A stretch of 64,000 nt of DNA from Candidatus Chlorobium masyuteum (GCF_011601315.1 NZ_JAAORA010000002.1:62001-126000); one strand, 5' to 3'. Shown: positions 44,102 to 52,937, counted from the first letter of the stretch. Notes: generated by a model from the letters alone, not told the origin. Made by a program: numbers and translations.

Positions 44102-45511
44102 TTATTGAGATGCCTGATCTTTTTTGCTGAAGAAGATCAGATCCACGCCTATTGTTACCAGCAAATTTACCAGAACTGAAACAGAGATATACCATGTCCA
44201 TGCAAGTCCCATAAATTTGAGTACAAAGACGATGCCCATGCTCGCAATCAATCCGGCGCCCAGACTTGCTGCATGAAAGTTGCGTTTGCTTTTTGACAGG
44301 AGAAAGAGTCCCAGCAGACCGCCATAGGTAAACGATGCTATTTCCAGCCCGACCATAACAATAGCATTGCTGCCGGTATCAAACAGTAACGCTATGATGA
44401 TCAGCAGCACCGCCCAGAAGAGTGAGATTACCCTTGAAAAGCCAAGCGAACCCTTTCCTCCGAGGATATCGTTGACTGTTGAAGAGGCCAGAGAGTTGAT
44501 TGCCGAGCTGTGCGTTGACATTGCGGCAGATAATACTCCGGCGATCAGCAGCCCTTTCAGTCCGGCCGGAAGATGGTGAACAATAAAAAAGGCGAATTCC
44601 CGGTCTTTTTCCATTGGCGCGTCGTGCATGAAAACCGAGATGAGGGAGCCTGCAAACAGAAAAACAGAGAACTGGAAAAAAACGAAAAACCCGCTGCCGA
44701 TCATCGCTTTTCTTGCCGATCGCAGATCCTTGCAGCCGAGCACACGCTGTACCATCATGTAATCAACTCCGTGAGACGAAAGTGAGAGGAGAATGCCGCC
44801 GATAAAGGCACTGATAAAGGTGAGCGGATTGGTTAAAATATGGGGATCGGTGTTGATGATGTTCAGTTTTCCGGCTGCCAGGAGTGAGCTTATTATTGAC
44901 GGGAGTCCCTGGTCTATGCTTTGGAGAAGGAATACAATTGAAAGAATGCCGCCGAGGAGATAGAGGCTGAACTGGAAGCTTTCAAGCCAGACAACGGCCT
45001 TGATTCCGCCGGAAAGGGTATAGACAAGCGTGACAACACCGATAATCATGACCGCAAGCGGAAGTGACCATCCGGTGACAACCTGTACGACAACACCTGC
45101 CGCAAGAAACCTGATGGCATCGCCGAGAGTCCTGGTAACAAGAAAAACGATGGCGGCCACTTTCTGCATGCCCGGGCCGTAGCGTAAGCCGATAATCTCA
45201 TAAATGGAGCTGACCCCATGCTTGAAGTACATGGGCAGAAGAATAAGGCTGACAAGGACTCTGCCGACAATGTAGCCCATGGCAAGCTGAAGGAAGGTCC
45301 AGTCACCCCGGTAGGCAAGGCCGGGAACACTGACAAAGGTCAGAACCGAGGTCTCGGATGCTACAATGGAGAGCATTGAGACTATCCAGGGCAGATTATG
45401 GTTGCCGAGAAAATAGTCTTTACTGCTTTTATTGCTTTTTCCATGCCAGAGACCGAAGAGTGTATTGCCTGCCAGAAAGAGGACGATGATTGCAAGATCG
45501 ATTGGCTGCAT
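44102..45511 (-). CDS. Sodium:solute symporter family protein
   Basis: A 469-residue membrane protein with about 13 hydrophobic segments in the SSS/LeuT-fold layout. Family marks are IVSMLSIVASETSVLTFVSVPG near the start (Na+ site region) and AAMSTHSSAINSLASS in the helix-8 equivalent. Substrate is unknown. It is the last gene of the run kinase-nucleotidyltransferase-NamZ-symporter, 78 bases after NamZ, which suggests import of a sugar such as MurNAc or a muropeptide sugar. That assignment rests on context only. Confidence 0.88.
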   Translation of the reverse strand: MQPIDLAIIVLFLAGNTLFGLWHGKSNKSSKDYFLGNHNLPWIVSMLSIVASETSVLTFVSVPGLAYRGDWTFLQLAMGYIVGRVLVSLILLPMYFKHGVSSIYEIIGLRYGPGMQKVAAIVFLVTRTLGDAIRFLAAGVVVQVVTGWSLPLAVMIIGVVTLVYTLSGGIKAVVWLESFQFSLYLLGGILSIVFLLQSIDQGLPSIISSLLAAGKLNIINTDPHILTNPLTFISAFIGGILLSLSSHGVDYMMVQRVLGCKDLRSARKAMIGSGFFVFFQFSVFLFAGSLISVFMHDAPMEKDREFAFFIVHHLPAGLKGLLIAGVLSAAMSTHSSAINSLASSTVNDILGGKGSLGFSRVISLFWAVLLIIIALLFDTGSNAIVMVGLEIASFTYGGLLGLFLLSKSKRNFHAASLGAGLIASMGIVFVLKFMGLAWTWYISVSVLVNLLVTIGVDLIFFSKKDQASQ

Positions 45512-45589
45512 GGTCTGAATATTCCGGGGAGGTTAGTAAAAAAGGGTTCGTTGATGGAAGGTTAACAAATCAGGGCATCTTCCCGCATA

Positions 45590-46753
45590 TTAATCATAAA
45601 GATGGAACTGCTGCTTATCCTGTTGAAAGCTCTTTTCATCATCCTGCCATGATGCAGGCAAGCTGACAGGTTCCACTCCGCTCTGTATGGAGGTGCGAAT
45701 GGTGCTGTTTCCTGCCAGAAGATCAAATGCCGGAATGGTGTCGTTGAACTCGTATACGCCTCTTAAAAACCGGAGCTGCTCGCCATAGTGCGTCTGAAGG
45801 GCTGCGGTCATGGCCACCGCGGTTGCGAATGACCTGAACCGGGCATGATCGGTTACCTGCAGCCAGATTCCGCCGCACACTTCACCCGAGAACTTGTGAA
45901 ATGTCGGCTTGTACCATGTCGGGCGGAAAAGAACTCCTTCGAGCCCGTATTTCCGGCACTGCCGGGCAAGCTCTTCAGGGTTGATGAATGGCGCGCCGGA
46001 AAGCTGAAACGGAGTGGTGGTTCCTCTGCCTTCCGAGATGTTCAGCCCCTCAAAGAGGCACATACCGGGGTAGACCTCGGCAGTTGCAAATGTCGGCATG
46101 TTCGGGGATGGCGGAATCCAGGGCAGGCCGGTTTCAGGAAAAAGCATGGAGCGCTGCCACCCCTCCATTTTCATGACGGTGAGGTTCAGATCAAGCTTTT
46201 TGAAATCCCGGTAGAGCAGCGCCAGCTCTCCGGCGGTCATGGCGTGCCGGACCGGAACGGGGAAAATGCCCACAAATGATTTAAATTCCATATCGAGCAT
46301 CGGGCCTTCTACAATCGTGCCCCCGAGGGGGTTCGGGCGGTCAAGCACCATGATCTCGGTCTCTTTTCCGGAAAGAACCTCCATGAAGAGTGCAAGGGTG
46401 TTGACGTAGGTGTAGTACCGGGAGCCGACATCCTGAATATCGAAGAGTATCAGGTCGAGATCGTCGAGGAGTGAGCGGTCGGGAAGCAGCGTTTCGGTCG
46501 AGTCGCCATAGAGGCTGACCACTTCACAGCCAAGCTCCGGCTGGTAATCGACAGCAATCTGGTCCTGTTCGGTAGCAAAGAGCCCGTGTTCCGGCGAAAA
46601 AATTCGCTCTATCCTGATCCCGTTTTCCTTCAGGCGGTTCCATGAGTATTGCAGATCAGGTGTAACGGAGCTCTGATTGACAATCAGGCCGACTCTCCGG
46701 TTTCGAAACCTTGCAATCTCTCTGAGCAGCATATCCAGTCCTGTTGCTACCAT
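45590..46753 (-). CDS. namZ: DUF1343/NamZ-type exo-beta-N-acetylmuramidase
   Basis: A 387-residue protein of the DUF1343 family, whose characterised members (NamZ) cut terminal MurNAc from the non-reducing end of peptidoglycan fragments. Visible are the family's opening VGLIVNQSSVTPDLQYSW, FSPEHGLFATEQD, SLYGDS, LILFDIQDVGSRYYTYV and DRPNPLGG. I see no convincing signal peptide at this start, so either it acts in the cytoplasm after uptake of fragments or export uses another route. It lies 13 bases after the MurU-like gene in a MurNAc salvage-type operon. Confidence 0.82.
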   Translation of the reverse strand: MVATGLDMLLREIARFRNRRVGLIVNQSSVTPDLQYSWNRLKENGIRIERIFSPEHGLFATEQDQIAVDYQPELGCEVVSLYGDSTETLLPDRSLLDDLDLILFDIQDVGSRYYTYVNTLALFMEVLSGKETEIMVLDRPNPLGGTIVEGPMLDMEFKSFVGIFPVPVRHAMTAGELALLYRDFKKLDLNLTVMKMEGWQRSMLFPETGLPWIPPSPNMPTFATAEVYPGMCLFEGLNISEGRGTTTPFQLSGAPFINPEELARQCRKYGLEGVLFRPTWYKPTFHKFSGEVCGGIWLQVTDHARFRSFATAVAMTAALQTHYGEQLRFLRGVYEFNDTIPAFDLLAGNSTIRTSIQSGVEPVSLPASWQDDEKSFQQDKQQFHLYD

Positions 46754-46766
46754 GTTCTGTCCTGTT

Positions 46767-47708
46767 TTAGTTGGGATTGCCCATTATAGTGGTATGAAAG
46801 GGGTCGACCACGGAGTTGATGATGGTTGTTCCCGTCCTGACTTCGGTTTCAGGCAGCAGCACCGAATCGGTTATGGTACACCCCGGACCGATTTTGCATC
46901 CTCGTCCAATGACCGAGCCTGAAATCAGGGCATCCGGGCTGATTTCAGCTGAGGGTGAAATCCTGTGCGGCTCCATGCCGATCGCTCGTTTCATGGGGGC
47001 GGCCATCCGGGAAATAATCGACTCCCGGTCAAGATTGGCTTTCCAGTAGTTCGCCATGGTACCGATATCCATCCATACCCCTTCATGCTGATAGTAGCTC
47101 AGCCCACCGTTATCGACAAGCCCGGTAAATCCGGTATCGACAATTCCCGAGAAGCCGTTTTGCAGATAGCTGAATATTTCCGGAGTCAGTACCGCTGTTC
47201 CGGTATAGATAAAAGAGGAGACGAGGCCGGAATTGCGAAGGTTCCGAAAATCCTTTACCAGCCCATCTTCAATGCCTATATACCCTATGGATGCGGCTTC
47301 GGGTGTTTCAAAAAGGGTAAGGGTTCCGGCTCGTTTTGATTGCCGGTGATGTGCTATAAGAGCGGTGAAATCTATATCGGTGATAATATCACTGTTGACG
47401 AGAATAAATTCACTGTCGCCAAGCAGCTTTTCGCACTTTTTCAGCCCACCTCCGGTTCCCAGAATTACCGGTTCTTCTGAAAAAGATATCTCAAGATCAC
47501 TCAGCTTGCTTGAATCGATAAAACGCCTGATCGTATCGGCATGGTGGTGTGTGTTGCAGATAATCTCCCTGATCCCCGCCTGCTTCAACAGATAAAAGGT
47601 ATAGAACAGGCATGGAATGTTGAGAACCGGAATCAGAGGTTTCGGGATATGATCGGTCAGTGGTTTCAGCCTGGTCCCGAAACCCGCAGCAAGGACAAAT
47701 GCTTTCAT
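46767..47708 (-). CDS. MurU-like sugar-1-phosphate nucleotidyltransferase
   Basis: A 313-residue nucleotidyltransferase of the NDP-sugar pyrophosphorylase fold: FGTRLKPLTDHIPKPLIPV at the N-terminus, LVNSDIITDIDF for metal binding, then GVWMDIGTMANYW. From about 235 on there is a short left-handed beta-helix (hexapeptide-like VIGRGCKIGPGC). In context with an APH-type kinase and NamZ it is best read as MurNAc-1-phosphate uridylyltransferase (MurU), giving UDP-MurNAc. Known MurU proteins are shorter and lack this helix, so mannose-1-phosphate guanylyltransferase or another specificity remains possible. Its ATG overlaps the kinase stop (ATGA). Confidence 0.78.
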   Translation of the reverse strand: MKAFVLAAGFGTRLKPLTDHIPKPLIPVLNIPCLFYTFYLLKQAGIREIICNTHHHADTIRRFIDSSKLSDLEISFSEEPVILGTGGGLKKCEKLLGDSEFILVNSDIITDIDFTALIAHHRQSKRAGTLTLFETPEAASIGYIGIEDGLVKDFRNLRNSGLVSSFIYTGTAVLTPEIFSYLQNGFSGIVDTGFTGLVDNGGLSYYQHEGVWMDIGTMANYWKANLDRESIISRMAAPMKRAIGMEPHRISPSAEISPDALISGSVIGRGCKIGPGCTITDSVLLPETEVRTGTTIINSVVDPFHTTIMGNPN

Positions 47709-48709
47709 TGCCTGTTTTCTTCAATAATTGCATGCAGGAGTTTTCCCGCCTTTTTCAGCTCGGCTCTTGCGTCGATATAATCAGGGAGGTAACGCAGTGT
47801 TGGTGCTATGGAGTGCTCAAACGTACTGTTTTTTTTGACCCTGGTCTGGTAGCAGAAGGTGCCTATTGCCTTGATATTGCGCTGAAAAGCCATGATATCA
47901 AAATAATAAAGGTATTCGTCAAAGCTCATTGATGTCACGCCGCCAAGCCGGAGTTCATTATAGTGGAGGGCTTTCAGCTCTTCGGTGAGATCCGGCTGAA
48001 GTGTGACGTAGGAGTCTCGCAGCAGCGAGACGGCATCATATTGCGGAAGCCCCATACGGGCATCCTGAAAATCAATAATCACCGGTTTGCCCTGGTGAAT
48101 CAGTATGTTTCGGCTGTGAAAATCCCGATGGTTCAGCACAAAGTGCTCTGGTTTGACGAGTATCGCTGCAATGGTTTCAAATTCACTGCGCAAGCTGCCA
48201 ATCAGATTCGAGTCCATTTGTGGAGCAAAATAGTCAAGCAGGCAGTGGGTGATAAAGAAATCAAATTCAAACATGAGTTTTTCGCGGTCAAAACTGATGT
48301 TGAACGGAATCTTCTTCTGATCACCACGGATTGACTGGAGCCGGATGAGCGTCCTGATAATCTCCCGGTACCGGCCGGGAATTGTTTCTGCAGCCGGTGA
48401 ACCGAAAAGATTCTGAAGCAGCTGGTCTCCGCAGTCTTCAAGAAGGAGCAGCCCTTTTTTTTCATCAACAGCAATGACTTCCGGAACAGGAATAGCGTTT
48501 CTGCTGAACAGTGCGTGCATTACAAGAAAAGCATACTCCTCTTTTGCCGTCTGTTCAAATGCAGGATCGTAGCAGGCAATTACGGTATTGCCCGGTTCTG
48601 TAACTCTGAAATATTGACGACTTGATGCATCGCCCTGAATTTTTGTGATTGAGAGGCTCTTGCGGGATCCGGATGCGAAGAGTGAAGCGATATTATCCGT
48701 TATGGTCAT
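47705..48709 (-). CDS. AmgK-like sugar kinase (aminoglycoside-phosphotransferase fold)
   Basis: A 334-residue kinase of the APH superfamily: DASSRQYFRVTEPG nucleotide-side motif, LLLEDCGDQLLQNLF hinge, catalytic VLNHRDFHSRNIL and metal-binding VIIDFQDARMGLPQYDAVSLL. This order, and the fused-stop link to a MurU-like gene, match AmgK, which phosphorylates MurNAc and GlcNAc at C1. It would feed the downstream nucleotidyltransferase. A general APH-fold sugar kinase is the fallback. It starts the four-gene run. Confidence 0.8.
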   Translation of the reverse strand: MTITDNIASLFASGSRKSLSITKIQGDASSRQYFRVTEPGNTVIACYDPAFEQTAKEEYAFLVMHALFSRNAIPVPEVIAVDEKKGLLLLEDCGDQLLQNLFGSPAAETIPGRYREIIRTLIRLQSIRGDQKKIPFNISFDREKLMFEFDFFITHCLLDYFAPQMDSNLIGSLRSEFETIAAILVKPEHFVLNHRDFHSRNILIHQGKPVIIDFQDARMGLPQYDAVSLLRDSYVTLQPDLTEELKALHYNELRLGGVTSMSFDEYLYYFDIMAFQRNIKAIGTFCYQTRVKKNSTFEHSIAPTLRYLPDYIDARAELKKAGKLLHAIIEENRQ

Positions 48710-48763
48710 GCGGCAACGGTCTCGGGGTGTCGTTATAACAGTCAGAAATCAATTGAGGAATGC

Positions 48764-48804
48764 AAAAAAAAAGCACCCTATGCGGTATGCATAAGGTGCT
48801 TTTT
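48764..48804 (-). terminator. Intrinsic terminator of the chlorosome gene
   Basis: AGCACC-C-TATGC at 48772-48783 pairs with GCATA-A-GGTGCT at 48789-48800 (11 base pairs with one mismatch). On the minus strand the stem is followed by nine T residues (the A-run at 48764-48772). It lies about 20 bases past the csmB-type stop and separates this gene from the amgK-like gene. Confidence 0.85.
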
Positions 48805-48820
48805 CAGGAAATTCAAGCGC

Positions 48821-49045
48821 TTACTTTTTAGGAGCAATAGCTGCTGAAATGTTCTGCAAAACCTGGTTGAAGGTGTTCAGGAGGTTTCCAACAAGGTCGG
48901 TAGCTGTTTTACCAAGAGGCTCGATCAGCTGGGTTGCAGTTTTGATGCCGTTGTTCAGGATTTCAATCTGCTGCTGTCCAAGTTTACCGACGGTATCGAG
49001 CAGGTTGCTGATTGCGCCTGATACATCGTTTGATCCGTTTGACAT
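48821..49045 (-). CDS. csmB: Chlorosome envelope protein, CsmB/CsmF type
   Basis: A 74-residue protein beginning MSNGSNDVSGAISNLLDTVG, with an amphipathic middle (ATQLIEPLGKTATDLVG) and ending LQNISAAIAPKK. This length, opening and ending fit the CsmB/CsmF chlorosome envelope family of green sulfur bacteria as I recall it. These small proteins sit in the lipid monolayer around the chlorosome light-harvesting body. The gene is monocistronic with a good terminator, as expected for an abundant structural protein. It could be CsmF rather than CsmB; the two are paralogues. It is the best taxonomic marker in the window. Confidence 0.8.
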   Translation of the reverse strand: MSNGSNDVSGAISNLLDTVGKLGQQQIEILNNGIKTATQLIEPLGKTATDLVGNLLNTFNQVLQNISAAIAPKK

Positions 49046-49473
49046 GGCTGTTATTGTTTAGGTTTATTGAAAGAGGTATGGTTTAAAAACTGATTCCGCT
49101 ATTTACTTACGGATTTTAATCAAGTTAAAACATTTTACTTTGTAGAGCAAATAGAAAAAAGGTCAGAACAGCTTCTTGCCCTTTTCCTGCCGAACATCAA
49201 CCCTCCGCCTTACGGGTTGTTCGGGGATCCTCTTTTTGCTCTGTCGTCCTTCAATAGTGTTTAACCGTATAAAAAGAATCAATGCTTGAGATGCTTTATT
49301 AGTTGCACATTCCGGGTTTGTGCCGGTTTGCTTCGGCTATTTTTGGGTGCTGCACTGCTTGTTGAACTGTTTTATGTGATATATTACCACACCACACAAA
49401 AAAACATAAACAGCGTTAAGCGGATGCGGAGTGTTTTCGCTGTTTCATAGAGCAACATTTATCCTTTTTGTTG
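49046..49473. other. Divergent spacer with a strong hairpin
   Basis: 428 bases between the csmB-type gene and the flavodoxin/PCP_red gene. The part next to csmB is AT-rich and should hold its promoter. A strong stem lies at 49190-49224: CCGAAC and AACCC on the left pair with GGGTT and GTTCGG on the right, with a 3-base bulge, and TCTTTTT follows about 8 bases later. It could end a short unannotated plus-strand RNA. No ORF is convincing. Confidence 0.4.
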
Positions 49474-50103
49474 ATGAGAGCTGTTATTTTATATGATAGC
49501 AAAACTGCCGGAGGTTCTACAGAGGCAATTATCGACTCAATCGGTCAGCAGCTTGCAGAGTCCGGTGCCTATGTTGAAAAAGCGAAATGCAAGGCGATGG
49601 CCGATTACAGTTTCGTCAGGGAGTTTGATATTGTCATACTCGGCGCACCGGTCTACTATTTTCTTGTCTCTTCCCAGCTTCTTGCGGCACTGATACAGGG
49701 AAATCTTAAAAAGAATCTGAGGCGAAAAAAAATCGCACTCTTTCTCACCTGCGGCAGCCCTGACACCCTGGCTGCAGTACTCTATTTACCGCAATTGAAA
49801 ATTCATCTGGTGCGGAACCGGATACTTGCGGAAAAAATCATTCCGCCGGGAGCACTTTCAGAGAGTGAGACTATTGAAGAGTTTGTTGATGACCTTCTTT
49901 ACGAGTATGAGAAAACGCTGAAAGAGGGGCGCGCATCGCACCCTGTTGAATGGAGTGATGATGCCCTTGGGTTGCTGCACTCCATTCCATCATTCATGCA
50001 GGGCAAGATCAAGGCGGTAGCAGAGGAGTATGCAGCGGAGACGGGGTGTCGGGAAATTACTGTTGCCGTCCTGATGGCGGCCAAAGATGAGATGCAGGGA
50101 TGA
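49474..50103 (+). CDS. Flavodoxin-like protein fused to a PCP_red domain
   Basis: A 209-residue fusion. Residues 1 to about 130 have a flavodoxin-like fold (AVILYDSKTAGGSTEAI with the phosphate loop, then DIVILGAPVYYF and ALFLTCGSPDT). The last about 50 residues (VEWSDDALGLLHSIPSFM, KIKAVAEEYAAETGCREI) match the C-terminal domain found on light-independent protochlorophyllide and chlorophyllide reductase subunits and some separate proteins. The combination suggests flavin-mediated redox chemistry or assembly near bacteriochlorophyll synthesis or chlorosome redox control. The start is set at the ATG 49474; two TTG codons precede it. It is divergent from csmB. Confidence 0.78.
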   Translation: MRAVILYDSKTAGGSTEAIIDSIGQQLAESGAYVEKAKCKAMADYSFVREFDIVILGAPVYYFLVSSQLLAALIQGNLKKNLRRKKIALFLTCGSPDTLAAVLYLPQLKIHLVRNRILAEKIIPPGALSESETIEEFVDDLLYEYEKTLKEGRASHPVEWSDDALGLLHSIPSFMQGKIKAVAEEYAAETGCREITVAVLMAAKDEMQG

Positions 50104-50133
50104 CGCAACAATTTTCATCCCCTGGAGGCCGGA

Positions 50134-50259
50134 TTATTTTGTTTTTTTATCCGATTGCTGCTTCCCGATAAACTTGTTGAGAAGCATGACAATAAACACA
50201 CCCGAAACAAAAAAGAGTACCGGTGCATACAGTGTTGTGTACTTGACTGTTTCTTCCAT
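50134..50259 (-). CDS. Possible 41-residue single-pass membrane protein
   Basis: A short ORF encoding MEETVKYTTLYAPV followed by a hydrophobic helix (LFFVSGVFIVMLLNKFI) and a basic tail ending SDKKTK. The charge layout (acidic start, one helix, Lys-rich end) is that of real small membrane subunits. It has no good ribosome site and no recognised family. It lies convergently just after the flavodoxin/PCP_red gene, in the pigment neighbourhood. Confidence 0.4.
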   Translation of the reverse strand: MEETVKYTTLYAPVLFFVSGVFIVMLLNKFIGKQQSDKKTK

Positions 50260-50671
50260 GGTTGTTTGAGCGTTTGTTTATGTCGTAGTGATGTTCTTTT
50301 GCTTTTATTGCGTTCGCAGGGAGATTTTTTCGCAGACTCTCTTGTGATACAAACGGCCTGTTTGCAACATTAAGGAATTTATCGGAATTTTCAGTTACGC
50401 TCAAGGCGATATTTTTCAGTTCATGATGTTTTCCCGCTCACTGGCGGGCAGCATCAGGTGACGATATCTCCCTTGCCGGTCATGCCCGAAAAAGCGGTTG
50501 ATTCGTTATCTGATTCTACAGCTGTCAGCTTCTGCGTATTTTTGAGGAGAGAGACTCCTGGCTGAGGTTCGGAGCTCGTATTGATCGATATTGAAGTTAT
50601 CCGGGTGTATGACGATTATCCGGCCACCTTCATCAAGAACGCTATTCTCAACCCTAAACGGTATTACTCCT
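50260..50671. other. Spacer before the 114-residue gene
   Basis: About 410 bases. It contains a small hairpin (CCCGC 50433-50437 / GCGGG 50444-50448) and no recognised element. A 5' extension of the next gene from a TTG at 50591 is possible but its residues look non-coding. The minus-strand ORF at 50506-50985 is a shadow of that gene. Confidence 0.35.
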
Positions 50672-51016
50672 ATGGCACAAGAAAAAAAAGGCGGATTTTT
50701 TTCCTTTTTTAAAAAACGCGCACTCACCCCTGAGCCTGCAGCAGCTCCTGCAGCGGCAGAGGCGCAAACAACCCGGACACAAAGTTCCGTCCCGTCAGTG
50801 CGTACGGAACAGCCGAAACCGGCGGTGGTCCCGAAGCCTGCTGCGGCAAATGTGCAATCAGAAGAGGGGGGTGTTGACACCATTGCCTCATTTACACTTC
50901 TTTGCCAGGCGCTGGTTGATATCAACCGTTCACAGCTCAAAATGGTTGATCTGGCTCTGACGACACTTGCAGGCTCAATCAACACTATTGCGGATGCGCT
51001 GAAGCCTAAATCATGA
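50672..51016 (+). CDS. Small Ala/Pro-rich protein, possibly chlorosome-associated
   Basis: A 114-residue protein. It starts MAQEKKGGFFSFFKK (a Phe/Lys-rich amphipathic patch), passes through an Ala/Pro/Glu-rich, disordered-looking middle (about 18-65) and ends with a helix-forming TIASFTLLCQALVDINRSQLKMVDLALTTLAGSINTIADALKPKS-type segment that resembles the amphipathic helices and KPKS/APKK ends of chlorosome envelope proteins. No specific family can be confirmed. The position, two genes from csmB, supports a link to the chlorosome or a membrane surface; a plain hypothetical is the alternative. Confidence 0.45.
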   Translation: MAQEKKGGFFSFFKKRALTPEPAAAPAAAEAQTTRTQSSVPSVRTEQPKPAVVPKPAAANVQSEEGGVDTIASFTLLCQALVDINRSQLKMVDLALTTLAGSINTIADALKPKS

Positions 51017-51259
51017 ATTCAGTTTTGGATTGCAGCTCCATAGCGGTCACGGTCAGTGGTCAATGTGACTTCTGTATGGCAGGGAGATGAGCCTTTTCTC
51101 TCTTTAAAAATGCGCAATCAATTGAAGAGAACGGATCTGCCTGCAGAGCTGTTTTTTCTGAAATCGCACGCATGCATTCAGGAACTCTCTATGGGGTAAG
51201 GGCGTTAAAAAATTCCACAAGTGTTGTCTGATGAGTTTCTCAATTATTTTGGTTTTATC

Positions 51260-51883
51260 ATGGAAGTAGTAGGTAAAAGTACTGTGCATATCGTCCTTGA
51301 TTCATGCCTGCATGAATCAACCATATATTTTTCGGATCACGAAAAACTGCTCAAGTGTAATCCGTATTGCAGTAATGTGAAATATCACGTTGATCTCGAT
51401 ATTTTTCAGTGGGTTTTTCAGGTTAATGATCCCCGGAACAATCCGATTACAGCGGTCTTTTTTGTCCGTCAGCATGAAGAGAGCATCACGGTTGACGACA
51501 GCTATGGGCAGAAATTTGTATCGAGACTGAAACCCGGAATACATCTCGACGGAAAAGGCAAAAGAATCCGCTGGGAGGCGGTTCATGACTATCCCGAATT
51601 TGATGCGGTGGGCCCTAATACCTTTATCGGCAAGGCAAGTTCCGAGATTTGTCTGCTGCATCACAAGGATAACCGGACATCAGTTTTTTTTGATACCGAT
51701 ATAGCACTTGATTTTGAGATCTCCTTTCCCTTGAACCTTATGCCGGAAGGAATACTCAAGTTCATGAGTGATGCGATCATGTCACAAATCATGCAGCAGG
51801 CGACCGAAAGCATGCTCTGTCAGGTGCAGTCGGATATCTGCTGCACCTCTGCGGAGTCAGTAGTGGCGGGGGCCGGAAAATAA
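51260..51883 (+). CDS. DUF1997-like protein
   Basis: A 207-residue soluble protein, beginning MEVVGKSTVHIVLDSC, with VKYHVDLDIFQWVFQVND, then FEISFPLNLMPEGILKFMSDAIMSQIMQQATESML. The plan, a beta-rich SRPBCC-like body ending in LNLMPEGIL plus a long helix, resembles DUF1997 proteins of cyanobacteria, plastids and green sulfur bacteria. Function is unknown; the phylogenetic spread suggests a photosynthesis-linked lipid or pigment role. The ATG at 51260 is chosen over an upstream TTG; no ribosome site decides between them. A small hairpin (CCCGGT 52027-52032 / ACCGGG 52040-52045) plus TTTTCTT lies 140 bases downstream. Confidence 0.6.
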   Translation: MEVVGKSTVHIVLDSCLHESTIYFSDHEKLLKCNPYCSNVKYHVDLDIFQWVFQVNDPRNNPITAVFFVRQHEESITVDDSYGQKFVSRLKPGIHLDGKGKRIRWEAVHDYPEFDAVGPNTFIGKASSEICLLHHKDNRTSVFFDTDIALDFEISFPLNLMPEGILKFMSDAIMSQIMQQATESMLCQVQSDICCTSAESVVAGAGK

Positions 51884-52092
51884 CTTCCGGCTTCTCCTCT
51901 CTCCTGTGTCGACGTGCGCCTCGTTTTTTCTGACGGGTGACGATCACTCCGGCACTCTCTTCAGACCTGAAAAAGGGTTGCGACCGGCTGAATGGATTGA
52001 GAGGGGTGCCGTGAGCCCGAACTGAACCCGGTCGTCGTTACCGGGGATTTTCTTATGCAGAGTGAAAAAATGGTCTGATTGCCAGAGAGCCT

Positions 52093-52734
52093 ATGATTGC
52101 AGAACAGTTCCGTACGGGCGGTGACAGGAACTTCGGTTATCTTGTTGCCGATGAAGTTTCGGGTGAAGCGCTGGTGATTGATGCATCATTTGATACCTCC
52201 TCGATTGTCCGGTTTGCCGAAGAGCATGGTTTTGTCATCCGGTATGTATTTTCAACCCATGGCCATGACGATCATACCAATGGCAACGGGGCGATCAGGC
52301 GCCTTACCGGTATTGTTCCGCTGCTTTACGGCGATACCTGCCCCCGGACAGGAGTCAGGGTTGAGGATGCGGCCTGTTTTTCTCTCGGCACCCTTGAAGC
52401 CCGAATTCTTTATACTCCCGGTCATACTCCGGATTCCATCTGCATTCTTGTCGGTGATGCCCTTTTTACCGGTGACACGCTCTTCACCGGAAAGGTCGGA
52501 GGCACGGTCACCCGTGCCCAGGCTCTTGAAGAGTACAACTCCCTGCATGAGAAGCTCCTGTGCCTGCCGGATACCACAAAAGTCTGGCCCGGTCACGATT
52601 ACGGGAACGCACCGCACTCTTCCATCGGCATTGAACGCCGCTCCAATCCCTTTCTTCTTCAGCCCGATTTCAATGCATTTCTTGCCCTGAAACATAACTG
52701 GGCGGAGTATAAAAAAATGCACGGTATTGCATAA
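52093..52734 (+). CDS. MBL-fold metallohydrolase (glyoxalase II-like)
   Basis: A 213-residue enzyme with the metallo-beta-lactamase-fold zinc motif [11 protein letters not shown], then [25 protein letters not shown] and VWPGHDYG. This set fits hydroxyacylglutathione hydrolase or persulfide-dioxygenase-like proteins. Sulfur-compound chemistry is plausible in a sulfide-oxidising phototroph, but the substrate is not shown by the sequence. No signal peptide. It stands alone before the CBS protein. Confidence 0.88.
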   Translation: MIAEQFRTGGDRNFGYLVADEVSGEALVIDASFDTSSIVRFAEEHGFVIRYVFSTHGHDDHTNGNGAIRRLTGIVPLLYGDTCPRTGVRVEDAACFSLGTLEARILYTPGHTPDSICILVGDALFTGDTLFTGKVGGTVTRAQALEEYNSLHEKLLCLPDTTKVWPGHDYGNAPHSSIGIERRSNPFLLQPDFNAFLALKHNWAEYKKMHGIA

Positions 52735-52937
52735 TTCCCTCTTTTGCCCGGGGCTGTTTTTGCAATTGTGTGGATTTTTTTTATAAATTGAAAGTTCTTG
52801 CGCCAACCTTACGGGTGATATTGTGGCGTTCCCGCCTTTTTTAGCTTTCGGTCATGAAATTGGTGCCCTGTTATGCTGTCTGATAGATAATAAGAGGGTA
52901 TTGAGGTGTTTTATTAATCATAAGTAACCTGATAACT

